64,000 nt of DNA from Nocardiopsis sp. TSRI0078 (GCF_001905145.1 NZ_LWLB01000036.1:223989-287988); one strand, 5' to 3'; positions 1-9,129 are shown, numbered from the stretch's first letter. Notes: generated by a model from the letters alone, not told the origin. A program made the numbers and translations.

Positions 1-103
1 CCCAGGTGGCGCCCCTGTCGTAGAAGGAGTCGGGGGTGCGGTTGACGATCGCCATGACCAGCGTGGTGTCCGCGTCGTACTCCCGACCGCGCAGTCTCAG
101 CAC
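1..103 (-). CDS. folP: Dihydropteroate synthase, N-terminal part (cut by window edge)
   Basis: Only the first ~34 codons are inside the window. They read LRLRGREYDADTTLVMAIVN and continue RTPDSFYDRG, the hallmark first segment of dihydropteroate synthase, which joins p-aminobenzoate to pterin pyrophosphate in folate synthesis. The GTG start at 103 overlaps the stop of gpgS and is preceded by an AGGAG site about 10 bases upstream, so the two genes are translationally coupled. In mycobacteria a folP paralogue (folP2) also sits next to gpgS. That paralogue may not be the main folate enzyme, so activity cannot be assumed from this fragment. Confidence 0.85.
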   Translation of the reverse strand, partial: MLRLRGREYDADTTLVMAIVNRTPDSFYDRGATW

Positions 104-1146
104 CGGCCGACCACTCCTTCCAGAACCTCCGCGTCCCCGGCGCCGACCTCGGCCGCCGGCGGGCGCTCCACGATGCTGACCGTACTGTCCAGCGGCCGTC
201 CGCGCCGCTCTCCCGCACCGAACTGGCGTATCCGGACGCTGTCGGCGCCGTGGTCGATCCCGGCCCGGCGGTCGGCGACCGCGAGCAGCTCGGTGGCCAT
301 CGCGCCCAGTCCGCGCAGCGACTGGTGGCGGTGGGCGCGGCGGCCCAGGTCCACCTGCGCGACGGCGTCCACGCCGTACCGCAGGGCGGTGTCGACCAGT
401 ACGGCGAGTTCGACGCCGTAGCCGGTGGGCACCGAGAGCCGCTCGAACAGGCCGCGGCGTATGGCCCACTCCCCGGACAGGGGCTGGACCACGCCCGACA
501 GCTGGGGCCAGCGCAGGGCGATGGTGGGGCGGGCCACGAGCTCGGTGACCCGGCCGCCCCCGTGGGAGGCCGCCTCCCCGGAGCCGTCGGTGTCCCCGGG
601 GCCGTCGGGGCCTCCGGTTCCCGGCCCGCGCCCGGCGCCCCGGGGCTCCCCGGCCGTGCCCGACCGGTCCAGTACCCGGTCGTAGAAGCCCTTGACCAGG
701 CTCACCCCGGGCTCGGTGAGCAGCGGGCCGAGCAGCCCGGACACGAAGTGGGTGTCCCACTCGACCAGGTCGGCGTCCATGAAGGCGATGATGTCGCCGG
801 AGGTGACGAAGAGCGACTTCCACATGGCCTCGCCCTTGCCCCGGTGGTGGCCCAGTTCGGGACGCACGTCGCCGACGCGGTGGACGGCGGCTCCGGCGGC
901 GCGGGCGCGGGCTCCGGTGTCGTCGGTGGAGTCGGAGTCCATGACGACGATCTCGTCCAGCAGGGGCGCCTCCTCCTGGAGCGCCGTGCGGACCCGGGCG
1001 ACGATGCCGCCGACGGTCGCCGCCTCGTCGCGCGCCGGGATCACCAGGCTGACCGTGCTCCCCCGCCGCCGTTTGAGTTCGACCAGCTGCTCGACCGTCC
1101 ATTCCGAGGACCGGTAGGTACGGCGTTCGAACCACTCGTTGTCCAC
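97..1146 (-). CDS. gpgS: Glucosyl-3-phosphoglycerate synthase (GT81)
   Basis: The 349-residue GT-A glycosyltransferase transfers glucose from a nucleotide sugar to 3-phosphoglycerate, the first step of methylglucose lipopolysaccharide and glucosylglycerate synthesis. The nucleotide-binding start (SLVIPARDEAATVGGIV), the acidic MDSDST and the metal-binding FMDADL motif are all visible. A Gly/Pro-rich insertion near residues 130-160 is longer than I would expect for the family. I chose the GTG start at 1146 because a GGGAGG site lies directly upstream and the mycobacterial-type N-terminus follows. The longer in-frame extension upstream is low-complexity and not gene-like. The end overlaps the folP start by 7 bases. 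Confidence 0.88.
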   Translation of the reverse strand: MDNEWFERRTYRSSEWTVEQLVELKRRRGSTVSLVIPARDEAATVGGIVARVRTALQEEAPLLDEIVVMDSDSTDDTGARARAAGAAVHRVGDVRPELGHHRGKGEAMWKSLFVTSGDIIAFMDADLVEWDTHFVSGLLGPLLTEPGVSLVKGFYDRVLDRSGTAGEPRGAGRGPGTGGPDGPGDTDGSGEAASHGGGRVTELVARPTIALRWPQLSGVVQPLSGEWAIRRGLFERLSVPTGYGVELAVLVDTALRYGVDAVAQVDLGRRAHRHQSLRGLGAMATELLAVADRRAGIDHGADSVRIRQFGAGERRGRPLDSTVSIVERPPAAEVGAGDAEVLEGVVGRC

Positions 1147-1265
1147 AGAGCCTCCCCCAGCGGCCAACACTAGGGCACGTCCGGCCGTGGGAACCCGCCG
1201 GTCCTCGCTTGTCCCGGCGCGTGGTTGCTCACCTTCCCCGGTACGGGCACCGCCGCCGGGCGGTG

Positions 1266-1985
1266 TCACCCTTTCTCGCGGAAGGCGGCGGCGCGCTCGG
1301 TGAGCCAGTCGAACAGGGCCGGGTCCTCCCCCATCTCCGGGTGCCACTGCACGCCGACGACCCCGTCGGCGTCGGCGTACTCGACGGCCTCCACGGTGCC
1401 GTCGTCGGCCCGGGCCGTGGCCACCACGCCCTCGCCCAGGTCCGCCACGGCCTGGTGGTGGTAGGCGGGCACCTCCAGCCGGGTCCGGCCGAGGATCCGC
1501 GCGAGGCGCGAGCCGGCGTCGACGGTGACCGGGTGGGCGTCGAACACCCCGGGCCTTCGGCGGTGTCCGTCGTGGCCCACCACGTCGGGCAGGTGCTGGT
1601 GGAGGCTTCCGCCCCTGGCCACGTTGAGCAGCTGCATCCCCCGGCACACGCCCAGCACCGGCATGCCCCGGGCCAGGGCGCCCGCGAGCAGGTCGCTCTC
1701 GGCCGAGTCCCGGGCGCTCTGGACCCCGGCGGTGTGCTCCCCGGTGTCCTGGCCGTAGCGGTCCGGGGCGATGTCGCCGCCGCCCGCCAGCAGCAGACCG
1801 TCCAGGCGGTCCACCGCTCCGGCCGCTCCGGCCGCTCCGGTGACCGGGGGCAGCAGCACCGGGACGGCCCCGGAGGCTGCGACGGAGTCCACGTAGGCGC
1901 GCGGCAGCAGGGCCGCGGCCATGTCCCAGACCCGGCCCCAGCGGGCCTGCTCGGCGTAGGTGGAGATTCCGATGACGGGTGGCAC
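1266..1985 (-). CDS. Class I glutamine-amidotransferase-like hydrolase (peptidase C26, PuuD-like)
   Basis: This 239-residue protein belongs to the family that includes gamma-glutamyl-gamma-aminobutyrate hydrolase. The nucleophile Cys lies in GVCRGMQ (about residue 114) and the His/Glu pair in VQWHPE near the C-terminus. The oxyanion-side LAGGGDIAP motif is also present. I chose GTG at 1985 because a GAGGAG site precedes it by six bases; an upstream ATG at 2015 lacks a site. It likely removes gamma-glutamyl groups from amines, but the substrate is not shown by the sequence. It stands alone, divergent from the regulator at 2091. Confidence 0.8.
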   Translation of the reverse strand: MPPVIGISTYAEQARWGRVWDMAAALLPRAYVDSVAASGAVPVLLPPVTGAAGAAGAVDRLDGLLLAGGGDIAPDRYGQDTGEHTAGVQSARDSAESDLLAGALARGMPVLGVCRGMQLLNVARGGSLHQHLPDVVGHDGHRRRPGVFDAHPVTVDAGSRLARILGRTRLEVPAYHHQAVADLGEGVVATARADDGTVEAVEYADADGVVGVQWHPEMGEDPALFDWLTERAAAFREKG

Positions 1986-2090
1986 TGCGCTCTCCTCGGG
2001 GACGGTTCGATGCAAAGCGTACGAGATAGCGACAAAGCACCGAACAGCCTCCTCTTTCTTGGAACTCGATTACGTGCTACCTTTAAATAG

Positions 2091-2942
2091 ATGTCAGAAC
2101 CAAACACCCCACCCGTTCCAGCCGACCTCGTGAACGCGGCCCTTCGCGCCGCGGAGAACCTGGGAAAGGACGTGGCCGACGTGCCCCTGATCGCCATCGC
2201 GGAGGAGGCGGGCGTCTCCCGCAGCACCCTGCTGCGCCGCGTGGGCGGCTCGCGCCGGGCGCTGGACGAGGCGGTGCGGGCCTCGGGCGTGGACCCCGGC
2301 GGCCGGCTTCCGGTGCGGGAGCGCGCGATCGAGGCCGGGGCCCGGCTGATCAGCGGGCAGGGCCTGGGCGCGACCACACTGGAGGCGGTCGCCGCCTCCG
2401 CCGGGTGCTCGGTGCACAGCCTGTACGCGACCTTCGGCGGCCGCGACGGGCTGCTCCGTGCGATCTTCGAGCGCTACAGCCCCATCCTCGGCTTGGAGGA
2501 GGCCCTCGCCGGACCGGAGGAGGACCTGGCCGCGCGGGTCCACAGGATCCACCGCCTGGTGGGTCGCGGCTTCGGCCGCGAGCCCCGGGTGCTGCCCGCC
2601 ATGCTCGCCGACGTGCTCACCCGTCCCGAGGGGCCCACCGTCGACCTGCTCGCCCGGTCCTTCTTCCCCCGCATGCTCACCGGGCTGGGCGGATGGCTGG
2701 CCGAGGAGGTCTCGGCGGGCCGGATCCGCGACCTCCCGGTCCCCCTCCTCATGCAACAGCTGCTCGGCCCGCTCGCCGTGCACTTCATGCTGCGCCCGGC
2801 ACTGGGAAGGGTGCCGGGGGTGGAGTTCCCCGACGCGGAGGAGGTCTGCTCGGTCTTCGCCGACGCGTTCCTGCGCGCCGTCGCGGTCCCGGAGGGGCCG
2901 CTTCGCCCGGACGATCCGAACACGACCCTGGAGCCGCAATGA
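2091..2942 (+). CDS. TetR-family regulator with two tandem N-terminal HTH domains
   Basis: The 283-residue protein has a first TetR-type DNA-binding region at about residues 12-65 (IAEEAGVSRSTLLRRVGGSR) and a second complete one at about 77-130 (TTLEAVAASAGCSVHSLYAT, then FGGRDGLLRAIF). A helical ligand/dimer domain follows. Normal TetR proteins have one such domain and about 200 residues, so this reads as an in-frame duplication or fusion. Its stop overlaps the start of the flavin monooxygenase (ATGA), so it probably controls that gene and itself. The ligand is unknown. Confidence 0.85.
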   Translation: MSEPNTPPVPADLVNAALRAAENLGKDVADVPLIAIAEEAGVSRSTLLRRVGGSRRALDEAVRASGVDPGGRLPVRERAIEAGARLISGQGLGATTLEAVAASAGCSVHSLYATFGGRDGLLRAIFERYSPILGLEEALAGPEEDLAARVHRIHRLVGRGFGREPRVLPAMLADVLTRPEGPTVDLLARSFFPRMLTGLGGWLAEEVSAGRIRDLPVPLLMQQLLGPLAVHFMLRPALGRVPGVEFPDAEEVCSVFADAFLRAVAVPEGPLRPDDPNTTLEPQ

Positions 2943-4183
2943 GTGAGAGTACGACCTGTGTGATCGCCGGCGGCGGCCCCGCCGGAATGGTGCTGGGCCT
3001 GCTGCTGGCCCGCGCCGGTGTCGAGGTCACCGTGCTGGAGAAGCACGCCGACTTCCTGAGGGATTTCCGCGGGGACACCGTGCACCCCTCCACCCTGGAA
3101 CTGCTGGAGGAGCTGGGCCTGTACGAGCGGTTCGCCGAACTGCCCCAGAGCAGGCTGGACGAGGTCGCCTTCCCCGTCGGCCCGGACCGCGCCGTGACCA
3201 TCGCCGACTTCCGGCGGCTGCGGCGCTCCCTCTCCCACCCCTACATCGCGCTCGTCCCGCAGTGGGACTTCCTCAACCTCATCGCCGGGGCCGGACGCGA
3301 GGAGGCGGCCTTCACCCTGCGGATGAGCACCGAGGTGACCGGGTTCGTCCGCGAGTCGGGCCGGGTGGCGGGGGTCCGCTACCGGGGCCCGGAGGGCGAG
3401 GGGCAGATCCGCGCCGACCTGACCGTGGCCTGTGACGGCCGGTGGTCGCTCGCCCGCCGCGAGACGAACCTGGTGCCCCGGGAGTTCCCGGTGGGGATCG
3501 ACGCGTGGTGGTTCCGACTCCCCCGCGACGCGAAGGACCGCACGGCGCTGACCCCGCGTGCGGGTCTGGGCCGGTTCGCCGTGGTGATTCCGCGCGAGGG
3601 CTACCTGCAGCTCGCCTACATCGGGCGCAAGGGCACCGACGACCGGCTGCGCGCACGCGGGATCGAGGCCTTCCGCCGGGACGTCGCCGAGCTCATGCCC
3701 GAGCTGGCCGACCGGGTCGGATCCCTGGAGTCCATGGACGAGGTCAAGCACCTGGACGTGCGCCTCAACCGGCTGCGCCGCTGGCACACCGAGGGCCTGC
3801 TGTGCATCGGCGACGCGGCCCACGCGATGTCCCCCATCGGCGGTGTGGGCATCAACCTCGCCGTGCAGGACGCCGTGGCCTCCGCGACGCTGCTGGCCCG
3901 GCCGCTGCGCGAGCGCTCGCTCACCTCCCGCGACCTGGCCGCGGTCCGCAGGAGGCGGATCCTGCCGACCGTGGCCGTCCAGGCGCTGCAGCGCCTCATG
4001 CACCGCGGGCTGGCCGAGCCGATGGTCAGGGGGGAGCGCCTGGGCCCGCCCAAGCCCGTGCTGGCGGCCCTGGACCGGGCGCCCTGGTTGTCGTTCGTGC
4101 CCGCCTACCTCATCGGGAAGGGGATCCGGCCCCAGCACGCGCCGGGTTTCGCCCGCCGCCGCCCCCGAGGGGCCGCCCGGTAG
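2939..4183 (+). CDS. FAD-dependent monooxygenase (PHBH/UbiH-like)
   Basis: A 414-residue class A flavoprotein monooxygenase. The Rossmann FAD motif GGGPAGMVLG sits at the N-terminus, a DG-type motif appears as ACDGRWSLARR in the middle, and the second FAD motif GDAAHAMSPIGGVGINLA lies near residue 295. These enzymes use NAD(P)H and O2 to hydroxylate aromatic or polyketide-like substrates. Four-base overlap with the double-HTH TetR gene suggests substrate-induced expression, for example detoxification of an aromatic compound. The exact substrate cannot be read from the sequence. Confidence 0.85.
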   Translation: MSESTTCVIAGGGPAGMVLGLLLARAGVEVTVLEKHADFLRDFRGDTVHPSTLELLEELGLYERFAELPQSRLDEVAFPVGPDRAVTIADFRRLRRSLSHPYIALVPQWDFLNLIAGAGREEAAFTLRMSTEVTGFVRESGRVAGVRYRGPEGEGQIRADLTVACDGRWSLARRETNLVPREFPVGIDAWWFRLPRDAKDRTALTPRAGLGRFAVVIPREGYLQLAYIGRKGTDDRLRARGIEAFRRDVAELMPELADRVGSLESMDEVKHLDVRLNRLRRWHTEGLLCIGDAAHAMSPIGGVGINLAVQDAVASATLLARPLRERSLTSRDLAAVRRRRILPTVAVQALQRLMHRGLAEPMVRGERLGPPKPVLAALDRAPWLSFVPAYLIGKGIRPQHAPGFARRRPRGAAR

Positions 4184-4193
4184 GGGCGGGCTC

Positions 4194-4220
4194 CCGCCGT
4201 CCCGGGCCCCGGGACGGCGG
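4194..4220. terminator. Bidirectional hairpin between convergent genes
   Basis: A perfect inverted repeat with 11-base arms (GCCGTCCCGGG and its complement, 4196-4206 and 4208-4218), extended by two more pairs, lies between the convergent monooxygenase and GST-like genes. No T-tract follows, as is common for actinomycete terminators. Confidence 0.6.
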
Positions 4221-4270
4221 CGCGCCCCACCGCGCGGACACGCCCCGCCGTGGGGCGGTCCCCCGCCGGG

Positions 4271-5290
4271 TCAGGACAGGTCGGGGACGCGCTCGCCCGC
4301 CGGGACCGGCCCCGGTGCGGTACCCGCCCCGAAGGGGCTGCCGCCCAGCTCCTCGCGGTGGTGGGCGGTGAGCCAGCGGCGCGGGTCGGGGCCGGCGGCG
4401 ATGATCCGCGTCGGATTGATCGCCGTGTGGACCCAGTAGTAGTGCGCGCGGACGTGGTCCAGGTTCGTGGTGTCGCCGAACCCGGGCGTCTGGAACAGGT
4501 CGCGGGCGTAGGCCCACAGCGCCGGGTATTCGCTCAGCTTGCGGATGTTGCACTTGAAGTGGCCGTGGTAGGCGGCGTCGAAGCGCACCAGGGTCGGGAA
4601 GAGCCCGATGTCGGCCACGGTGATGGAGTCCCCGACCAGGTAGCGCCGGGTGGACAGGTGCTCCTCCAGCGCGTCGAGCCTGGCGAACACGGCGGCGACC
4701 GCGGCGTCGTAGTGCTCCTGGTCCGGGGCGAACCCGGCCCGGTAGACGCCGTTGTTGAGGTCGGTGTAGATCTCCCCGGCCAGGGCGTCGATCTCCCCGC
4801 GCAGCGCCTGCGGGTACAGGTCCGGGGCCCCGTCCCTGACCAGGGCGCCCCACTCGGTGGCCATGTCCTTGACCAGCTGGTCGAAGTCGTTGGAGACCAG
4901 GTGCCCGTCGTCCACGTCGACGAGGCCCGGAACGCTGACCCCGCCGGTGTAGTGGGGGTCACGCGCCAGGTAGGCCTCGCGCAGGGCGTGGATGCCCAGG
5001 ACGGGGTCCCTGCCGCCGGGGCTCCCGGTCTCCTCGGTGAAGACCCAGTGCGGGTCGCCCTCGATGATCTCCTGGCGGGGGTCGGTGACGGCCAGGGAGA
5101 CGACCCTCTCCAGCCCCATGAGCCTGCGTGTGATGACGACCCTGTGCGCCCAGGGGCAGGCGCGGCTGACCACCAGGCGGAAGCGGCCGGGTTCGGCCGG
5201 GCGGCCGAAGCGTCCGTCCGCGGTGACCCGGTCGGTGAAGGCCGCCGGTGCCCTCTTGATCTCCTCGGTGGGGATCTTGTTCGCCCTCAA
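4271..5290 (-). CDS. Glutathionyl-hydroquinone-reductase-like GST (YqjG/ECM4 family)
   Basis: The 339-residue protein has the family layout: a thioredoxin-like N-terminal half with the catalytic-type motif SRACPWAHR and an all-helical C-terminal half (DLNNGVYRAGFA; YLVGDSITVADIGLFPTLVR; FKCNIRKLSEYPALW). The family reduces thiolated hydroquinones and halogenated quinones. Actinomycetes generally make mycothiol rather than glutathione, so the natural thiol may be mycothiol; this is inference. The start is a TTG at 5290 with an AGGGAG site before it. Neighbouring pobA and flavin monooxygenase fit a role in aromatic or quinone handling. Confidence 0.85.
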   Translation of the reverse strand: MRANKIPTEEIKRAPAAFTDRVTADGRFGRPAEPGRFRLVVSRACPWAHRVVITRRLMGLERVVSLAVTDPRQEIIEGDPHWVFTEETGSPGGRDPVLGIHALREAYLARDPHYTGGVSVPGLVDVDDGHLVSNDFDQLVKDMATEWGALVRDGAPDLYPQALRGEIDALAGEIYTDLNNGVYRAGFAPDQEHYDAAVAAVFARLDALEEHLSTRRYLVGDSITVADIGLFPTLVRFDAAYHGHFKCNIRKLSEYPALWAYARDLFQTPGFGDTTNLDHVRAHYYWVHTAINPTRIIAAGPDPRRWLTAHHREELGGSPFGAGTAPGPVPAGERVPDLS

Positions 5291-5430
5291 CCCTGGCTCC
5301 CTTCGAGCGCGGGTGGATCTCGGTCACGACTGAACATGCTATCCGCGCGGTGGACGTGCGCGGGGTCCGACGGACCGCGTGGCGCCGGGAACCGCTCAGC
5401 GCGCACGGAACGCCGCCGAGGCCGGCCGGC

Positions 5431-6609
5431 TCACCCGAAGCTGATGGGCAGCCCGGCGTAGTTGTGGGCGAACTCGGTGGCGGCGGCCTCGGAGTCGATG
5501 ACGCGCTGGAGCTGGGAGAGCTGCAGGCGGGCGTCGAAGTCGTCCCCGTGTCGGTGGAGCGTGTTCGTCATCCACCAGGAGAAGTGGGTGCACCGCCAGA
5601 CCCGGCGCAGGGCGGTGTCGGAGTAGGCGTCGGCGAGGTCCTCCCTGCCGTCGCGCAGCCAGGCGGTGAGGGCCTCGGCGAGCAGGGTGACGTCGGCGAT
5701 CGCCAGGTTGAGGCCCTTGGCGCCGGTGGGCGGGACGATGTGCGCGGCGTCCCCGGCCAGGAAGAGGCGGCCGTGGCGCATGGGTGTGGTGACGAAGCTG
5801 CGCATCGGGAGCACGCTCTTCTCGGTGATGGCGCCGGTGCGCAGGTGCCAGTCCTCCATGCCCGCGCCCAGGCGGGTGGTCAGCGCCTCCCAGATCCGGT
5901 CGTCGCTCCACTCCTCGACGGCCTCGTCGGGCCGGACCTGGAGGTAGAGGCGGCTGACGGTGGCCGAGCGCATGCTGTGCATGGCGAACCCGTCGGGGTG
6001 CCAGGCGTAGACCAGCTCGTCGGTGGAGGGGGCGACGTCGGCGAGCACGCCCAGCCAGGCGAACGGGTAGGTGCGCTCCCACACCCGCTGCCGCGCCGCG
6101 GGGACGGCCCGGCGGCTGGGGCCGTGGAAGCCGTCGCAGCCCACGACCGCGTCGGCGTCCACCCGCCGCCGGTGTCCGTCGGCGTCGGTGAAGGCGACGT
6201 GGGGGTGGTCGGTGTCGACGTCGTATGGTGCGACGTCGGAGGCCTGGTAGAACGCGGGGCGGCCGGCCTCCTCGCGGGCGGCCATGAGGTCCTTGGTCAG
6301 CTCGGTCTGCCCGTAGATCCACACCGACCTGCCTACCAGCGCGGTGAAGTCGACGTGGTGGCGCTCGCCCGGCCACTGCAGGTACACGCCGCGGTGCTCG
6401 TCGGCCTCGGTGGCGAGCCGGTGCCCGACCCCCGCCCGGGTGAGCACGTCCACGCTCCCCGACTCCAGTACCCCGGCCCGGATCCGCGAGCGGACGTGGT
6501 CGGCGGTCTGGCGCTCGACGAGGACCGAGTCGATTCCCTGGAGTCCGAGCAGGTGGGACAGGAGCAGCCCCGCCGGGCCCGCTCCGATGATGGCGACCTG
6601 GGTGCGCAC
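5431..6609 (-). CDS. pobA: 4-hydroxybenzoate 3-monooxygenase
   Basis: The 392-residue length matches the family. FAD motif IIGAGPAGLLLSHLLG at the N-terminus, substrate-loop RAGVLESG near residue 44, WIYGQTELTKDL, DG motif VGCDGFHGPSRR, and GDAAHIVPPTGAKGLNLA near residue 287 are all typical of PobA, which turns 4-hydroxybenzoate into protocatechuate with NADPH and O2. The GTG start at 6609 has a GAAGGAG site nine bases upstream. The IclR-type regulator located upstream on the same strand is the usual kind of control for this step. No protocatechuate ring-cleavage genes are in the window. Confidence 0.92.
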   Translation of the reverse strand: MRTQVAIIGAGPAGLLLSHLLGLQGIDSVLVERQTADHVRSRIRAGVLESGSVDVLTRAGVGHRLATEADEHRGVYLQWPGERHHVDFTALVGRSVWIYGQTELTKDLMAAREEAGRPAFYQASDVAPYDVDTDHPHVAFTDADGHRRRVDADAVVGCDGFHGPSRRAVPAARQRVWERTYPFAWLGVLADVAPSTDELVYAWHPDGFAMHSMRSATVSRLYLQVRPDEAVEEWSDDRIWEALTTRLGAGMEDWHLRTGAITEKSVLPMRSFVTTPMRHGRLFLAGDAAHIVPPTGAKGLNLAIADVTLLAEALTAWLRDGREDLADAYSDTALRRVWRCTHFSWWMTNTLHRHGDDFDARLQLSQLQRVIDSEAAATEFAHNYAGLPISFG

Positions 6610-6836
6610 GGTCGTTTCTCCTTCTGGTGCTCGGCTCACGCGCACGGGGAGGAAGGCCCCGCGACGCGCGGCGTGTCGTCGTGGCGGCGAGCGGATCCGA
6701 CGGCCTCGGGTCCGCCCGCCCCGGCGGGCGCGGTCGGCTGCGCCCCGGCGGCCGGGCGGGAGCGGCGCCGGACGGCGCTCCCCGGGAACCCGGGTGTGTC
6801 GACGATGCACCACGTGTGACCGCCCCCACCACACGC

Positions 6837-6853
6837 TTCTCACTGGTTGAGAA
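6837..6853. promoter_or_regulatory. Candidate operator upstream of pobA
   Basis: An inverted repeat TTCTCA-N5-TGAGAA lies in the 291-base gap between the IclR gene and pobA. It is one of the few AT-richer spots in that gap and could bind the neighbouring IclR protein. It is about 230 bases from the pobA start, which is far for a simple operator, so confidence is low. Confidence 0.3.
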
Positions 6854-6900
6854 ACGGGCCGTCTCCGAGCCGGGGACGGAGGGGACCGGCCCGGGCGCCC

Positions 6901-7662
6901 TCAGGCACCCATGGCACGGGAGGCGGAGCGCGCGGCGGTGCGCACCGCCGGGACCGCGAGGGCGGCGCGCTCGTCGTTGGGCACGACCACCGACAGCGCG
7001 GCGGCCACCGCGCCGGTGGAGTCGCGCACGGGTGCGGCGATACCGGCCGTCTCCTCGTCGATGAACCCCCGGGACAGGACGTAGCCGGACCTGCGGATCT
7101 CGGCCAGCAGGGCGCGCAGCCGCCGGGTGTCGGCGACCGTGTTCGCGGTGTGGGCGCGCAAGGGGCCCTCCAGGACCCGCTCCTGGAGCGGCGCGGGGGC
7201 GTGGGCGAGCAGGACCAGGCCCGAGGAGGAGACGTACAGCGGCAGCCGCCCGGCGATCCGGGTGATGTTGACGACCGCTCCCGGGGCGGAGAGGCGCTCG
7301 ACGAACAGGACCTCCTCGCCCTGGAGGACGCCGAGCTGGGTGTGCTGGCCCACCACCGCGTGCAGGTCCTCCATGAACGGCCCGACCGTCTCGCGCAGGT
7401 CCAGTGCGGGCGAGGAGCGCACGGCCACCTCCCACATGCGCACGCCCACACGGACGCGGCGGTCGGGATCGCGTTCGAGCCACCCGTGCCGGACCAGCCC
7501 CTCCACGAGGCGGGAGGCGGTGGCCACGTGCAGGTCTGCGCGCCGCGCCACCTCGGAGACCCGCAGTGCCGGGTGTTCGGAGTCGAAGGCCTCCAGGACG
7601 CGCACCACCCGGGACAGCACGGACTCCCCGTTCGCTGCTCTGACCACGACAGCAGTGTCCAC
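6901..7662 (-). CDS. IclR-family transcriptional regulator (PobR/PcaU-like)
   Basis: The 253-residue protein has an N-terminal winged helix-turn-helix (SVLSRVVRVLEAF; VSEVARRADLHVATASRLVE, about residues 14-55) and an IclR effector domain (about 80-245) with FIDEETAGIAAPVRDSTG. IclR proteins of this group switch aromatic catabolism genes in response to the ring substrate. pobA follows downstream on the same strand, so 4-hydroxybenzoate is the likely effector. The start is GTG at 7662. It lies 57 bases past the end of nuoN, so read-through from the nuo operon is possible. Confidence 0.85.
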   Translation of the reverse strand: MDTAVVVRAANGESVLSRVVRVLEAFDSEHPALRVSEVARRADLHVATASRLVEGLVRHGWLERDPDRRVRVGVRMWEVAVRSSPALDLRETVGPFMEDLHAVVGQHTQLGVLQGEEVLFVERLSAPGAVVNITRIAGRLPLYVSSSGLVLLAHAPAPLQERVLEGPLRAHTANTVADTRRLRALLAEIRRSGYVLSRGFIDEETAGIAAPVRDSTGAVAAALSVVVPNDERAALAVPAVRTAARSASRAMGA

Positions 7663-7719
7663 CCCAGGCCCCGGCCGAGTCCACCGGGGGCGCTCCGGGG
7701 GCTCGCCCCGGGGAGGGCG

Positions 7720-9129
7720 TCAGAGCAGGTCCAGGACCGGACCCGCCGCGATGCCCAGCCCCAGGGAGGCGGCCGCGGCGGTGACGGCGACCCCGGTGCT
7801 CCACCGGTCCGGCGCCCCGGGCCGGTCCCCCGCCTCCGGCGGTTCCCCGGGGGCGCGGAAGAGGGGCAGGATCCAGCGCAGGTAGTAGAAGAGGCTGGCG
7901 ACGGTGTTGACGGCGGCCAGCACCATGAGCCAGCCCAGGCCCGCGTCCAGGGCCGCGGTGAAGAGGGCGAGCTTGCCGACGAACACCGCCGTGGGCGGGG
8001 TGCCCACGAGACCGAGCAGGCACACGACCAGGCTCAGCGCGAGCCAGGGGCGGTCGCGGAAGAGGCCCGCGTGGTCCTCCAGCGTCCGGGTCCGCAGGGC
8101 GCACACGACGGCGAAGGCCCCGAGGTTGGCCGCCAGGTAGGCGCCCAGGTAGAACAGCAGCCCCGGCTGGGCCGACTGGCCCCCCGCAGCGGCCACGGCC
8201 ATCAGCAGGTAGCCGACCTGGCTGACGGTGGAGTAGCCCAGCAGGCGGCGCGCGTCCGTCTGGAGGAGGGCGCCCAGGTTGCCCAGGGTCATCGACGCCG
8301 CGGACAGGAGCGCGGCCAGCAGGACCCAGTCCAGCGCGGCCCCGGCCAGTACCTGGTCGCCCAGCCGGTACAGGGCCGCCAGCGCACCGATCTTGGGCAC
8401 GGTGGTGACGAAGGCGGCGACGGGCGCCGGGGCGCCCTCGGCGACGTCGGGCACCCAGAAGTGGACGGGCACTCCCCCGGCCTTGAACAGCAGCCCCGCC
8501 AGCACGGCGATGACGCCGGCGGCCACGAGGGCGCGCGGCGCCCCGGGCAGGGCGGCCGCCAGTCCCTCGTAGCCGGTGGTGCCGCCCGCCCCGAGCAGCA
8601 GGGTGGTCCCGGTCAGCAGCAGGATCCCCGACAGGGCTCCCAGGAGGTAGAACTTCAGCGCGGCCTCGGTCCCCGTACCGTCCTTGGCGAAGCCGACCAG
8701 CGCGTAGAGGGGGATACTCGCCAGGAGGTAGGCCACGGCGAGCACCAGCAGGTCGCTCGCGCCCGCCAGCACCATCGTGCCCAGGGCCGCGAGCAGCAGC
8801 AGGACGTGGAACTCCGACTCGCGCGGGTGGTCGGCGAAGGCGTCGGCGGCGAGCAGGACCGTGGCCAGGACGCCCGCGAGCACCACGACGCGGACCGCGT
8901 GCGTGATGGTGTCCACGGTGTGGCCGCCGGAGGCCGCTCCGGTCCCGGTCGCCGCCGCCGCGACCGCGGCGGCCAGCGCGACCAGAAGCGCCGCGACCAC
9001 GCACAGGCGGACGCGCCCCTGCCGGCGCCGCGGCGTCCAGCTCCCGAGCAGGAGCGCGCCCACCGCGGCGAGCGCCAGGACCAGCTCGGGCAGCAGGGTG
9101 ACCGGGTCGACTCCCTCCATACCGCTCAT
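7720..9129 (-). CDS. nuoN: NADH-quinone oxidoreductase subunit N homologue
   Basis: A 469-residue antiporter-like membrane subunit with about 14 hydrophobic helices. The conserved proton-channel Lys lies in FYLLGALSGILLL-type and GLLFKAGGVPVHFWVPDVAE segments, typical of NuoN. The ATG start overlaps the nuoM stop (ATGA). It is the last gene of the operon, which lacks the peripheral-arm subunits. Longer same-frame readings upstream are shadows of nuoM and nuoL. Confidence 0.92.
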   Translation of the reverse strand: MSGMEGVDPVTLLPELVLALAAVGALLLGSWTPRRRQGRVRLCVVAALLVALAAAVAAAATGTGAASGGHTVDTITHAVRVVVLAGVLATVLLAADAFADHPRESEFHVLLLLAALGTMVLAGASDLLVLAVAYLLASIPLYALVGFAKDGTGTEAALKFYLLGALSGILLLTGTTLLLGAGGTTGYEGLAAALPGAPRALVAAGVIAVLAGLLFKAGGVPVHFWVPDVAEGAPAPVAAFVTTVPKIGALAALYRLGDQVLAGAALDWVLLAALLSAASMTLGNLGALLQTDARRLLGYSTVSQVGYLLMAVAAAGGQSAQPGLLFYLGAYLAANLGAFAVVCALRTRTLEDHAGLFRDRPWLALSLVVCLLGLVGTPPTAVFVGKLALFTAALDAGLGWLMVLAAVNTVASLFYYLRWILPLFRAPGEPPEAGDRPGAPDRWSTGVAVTAAAASLGLGIAAGPVLDLL

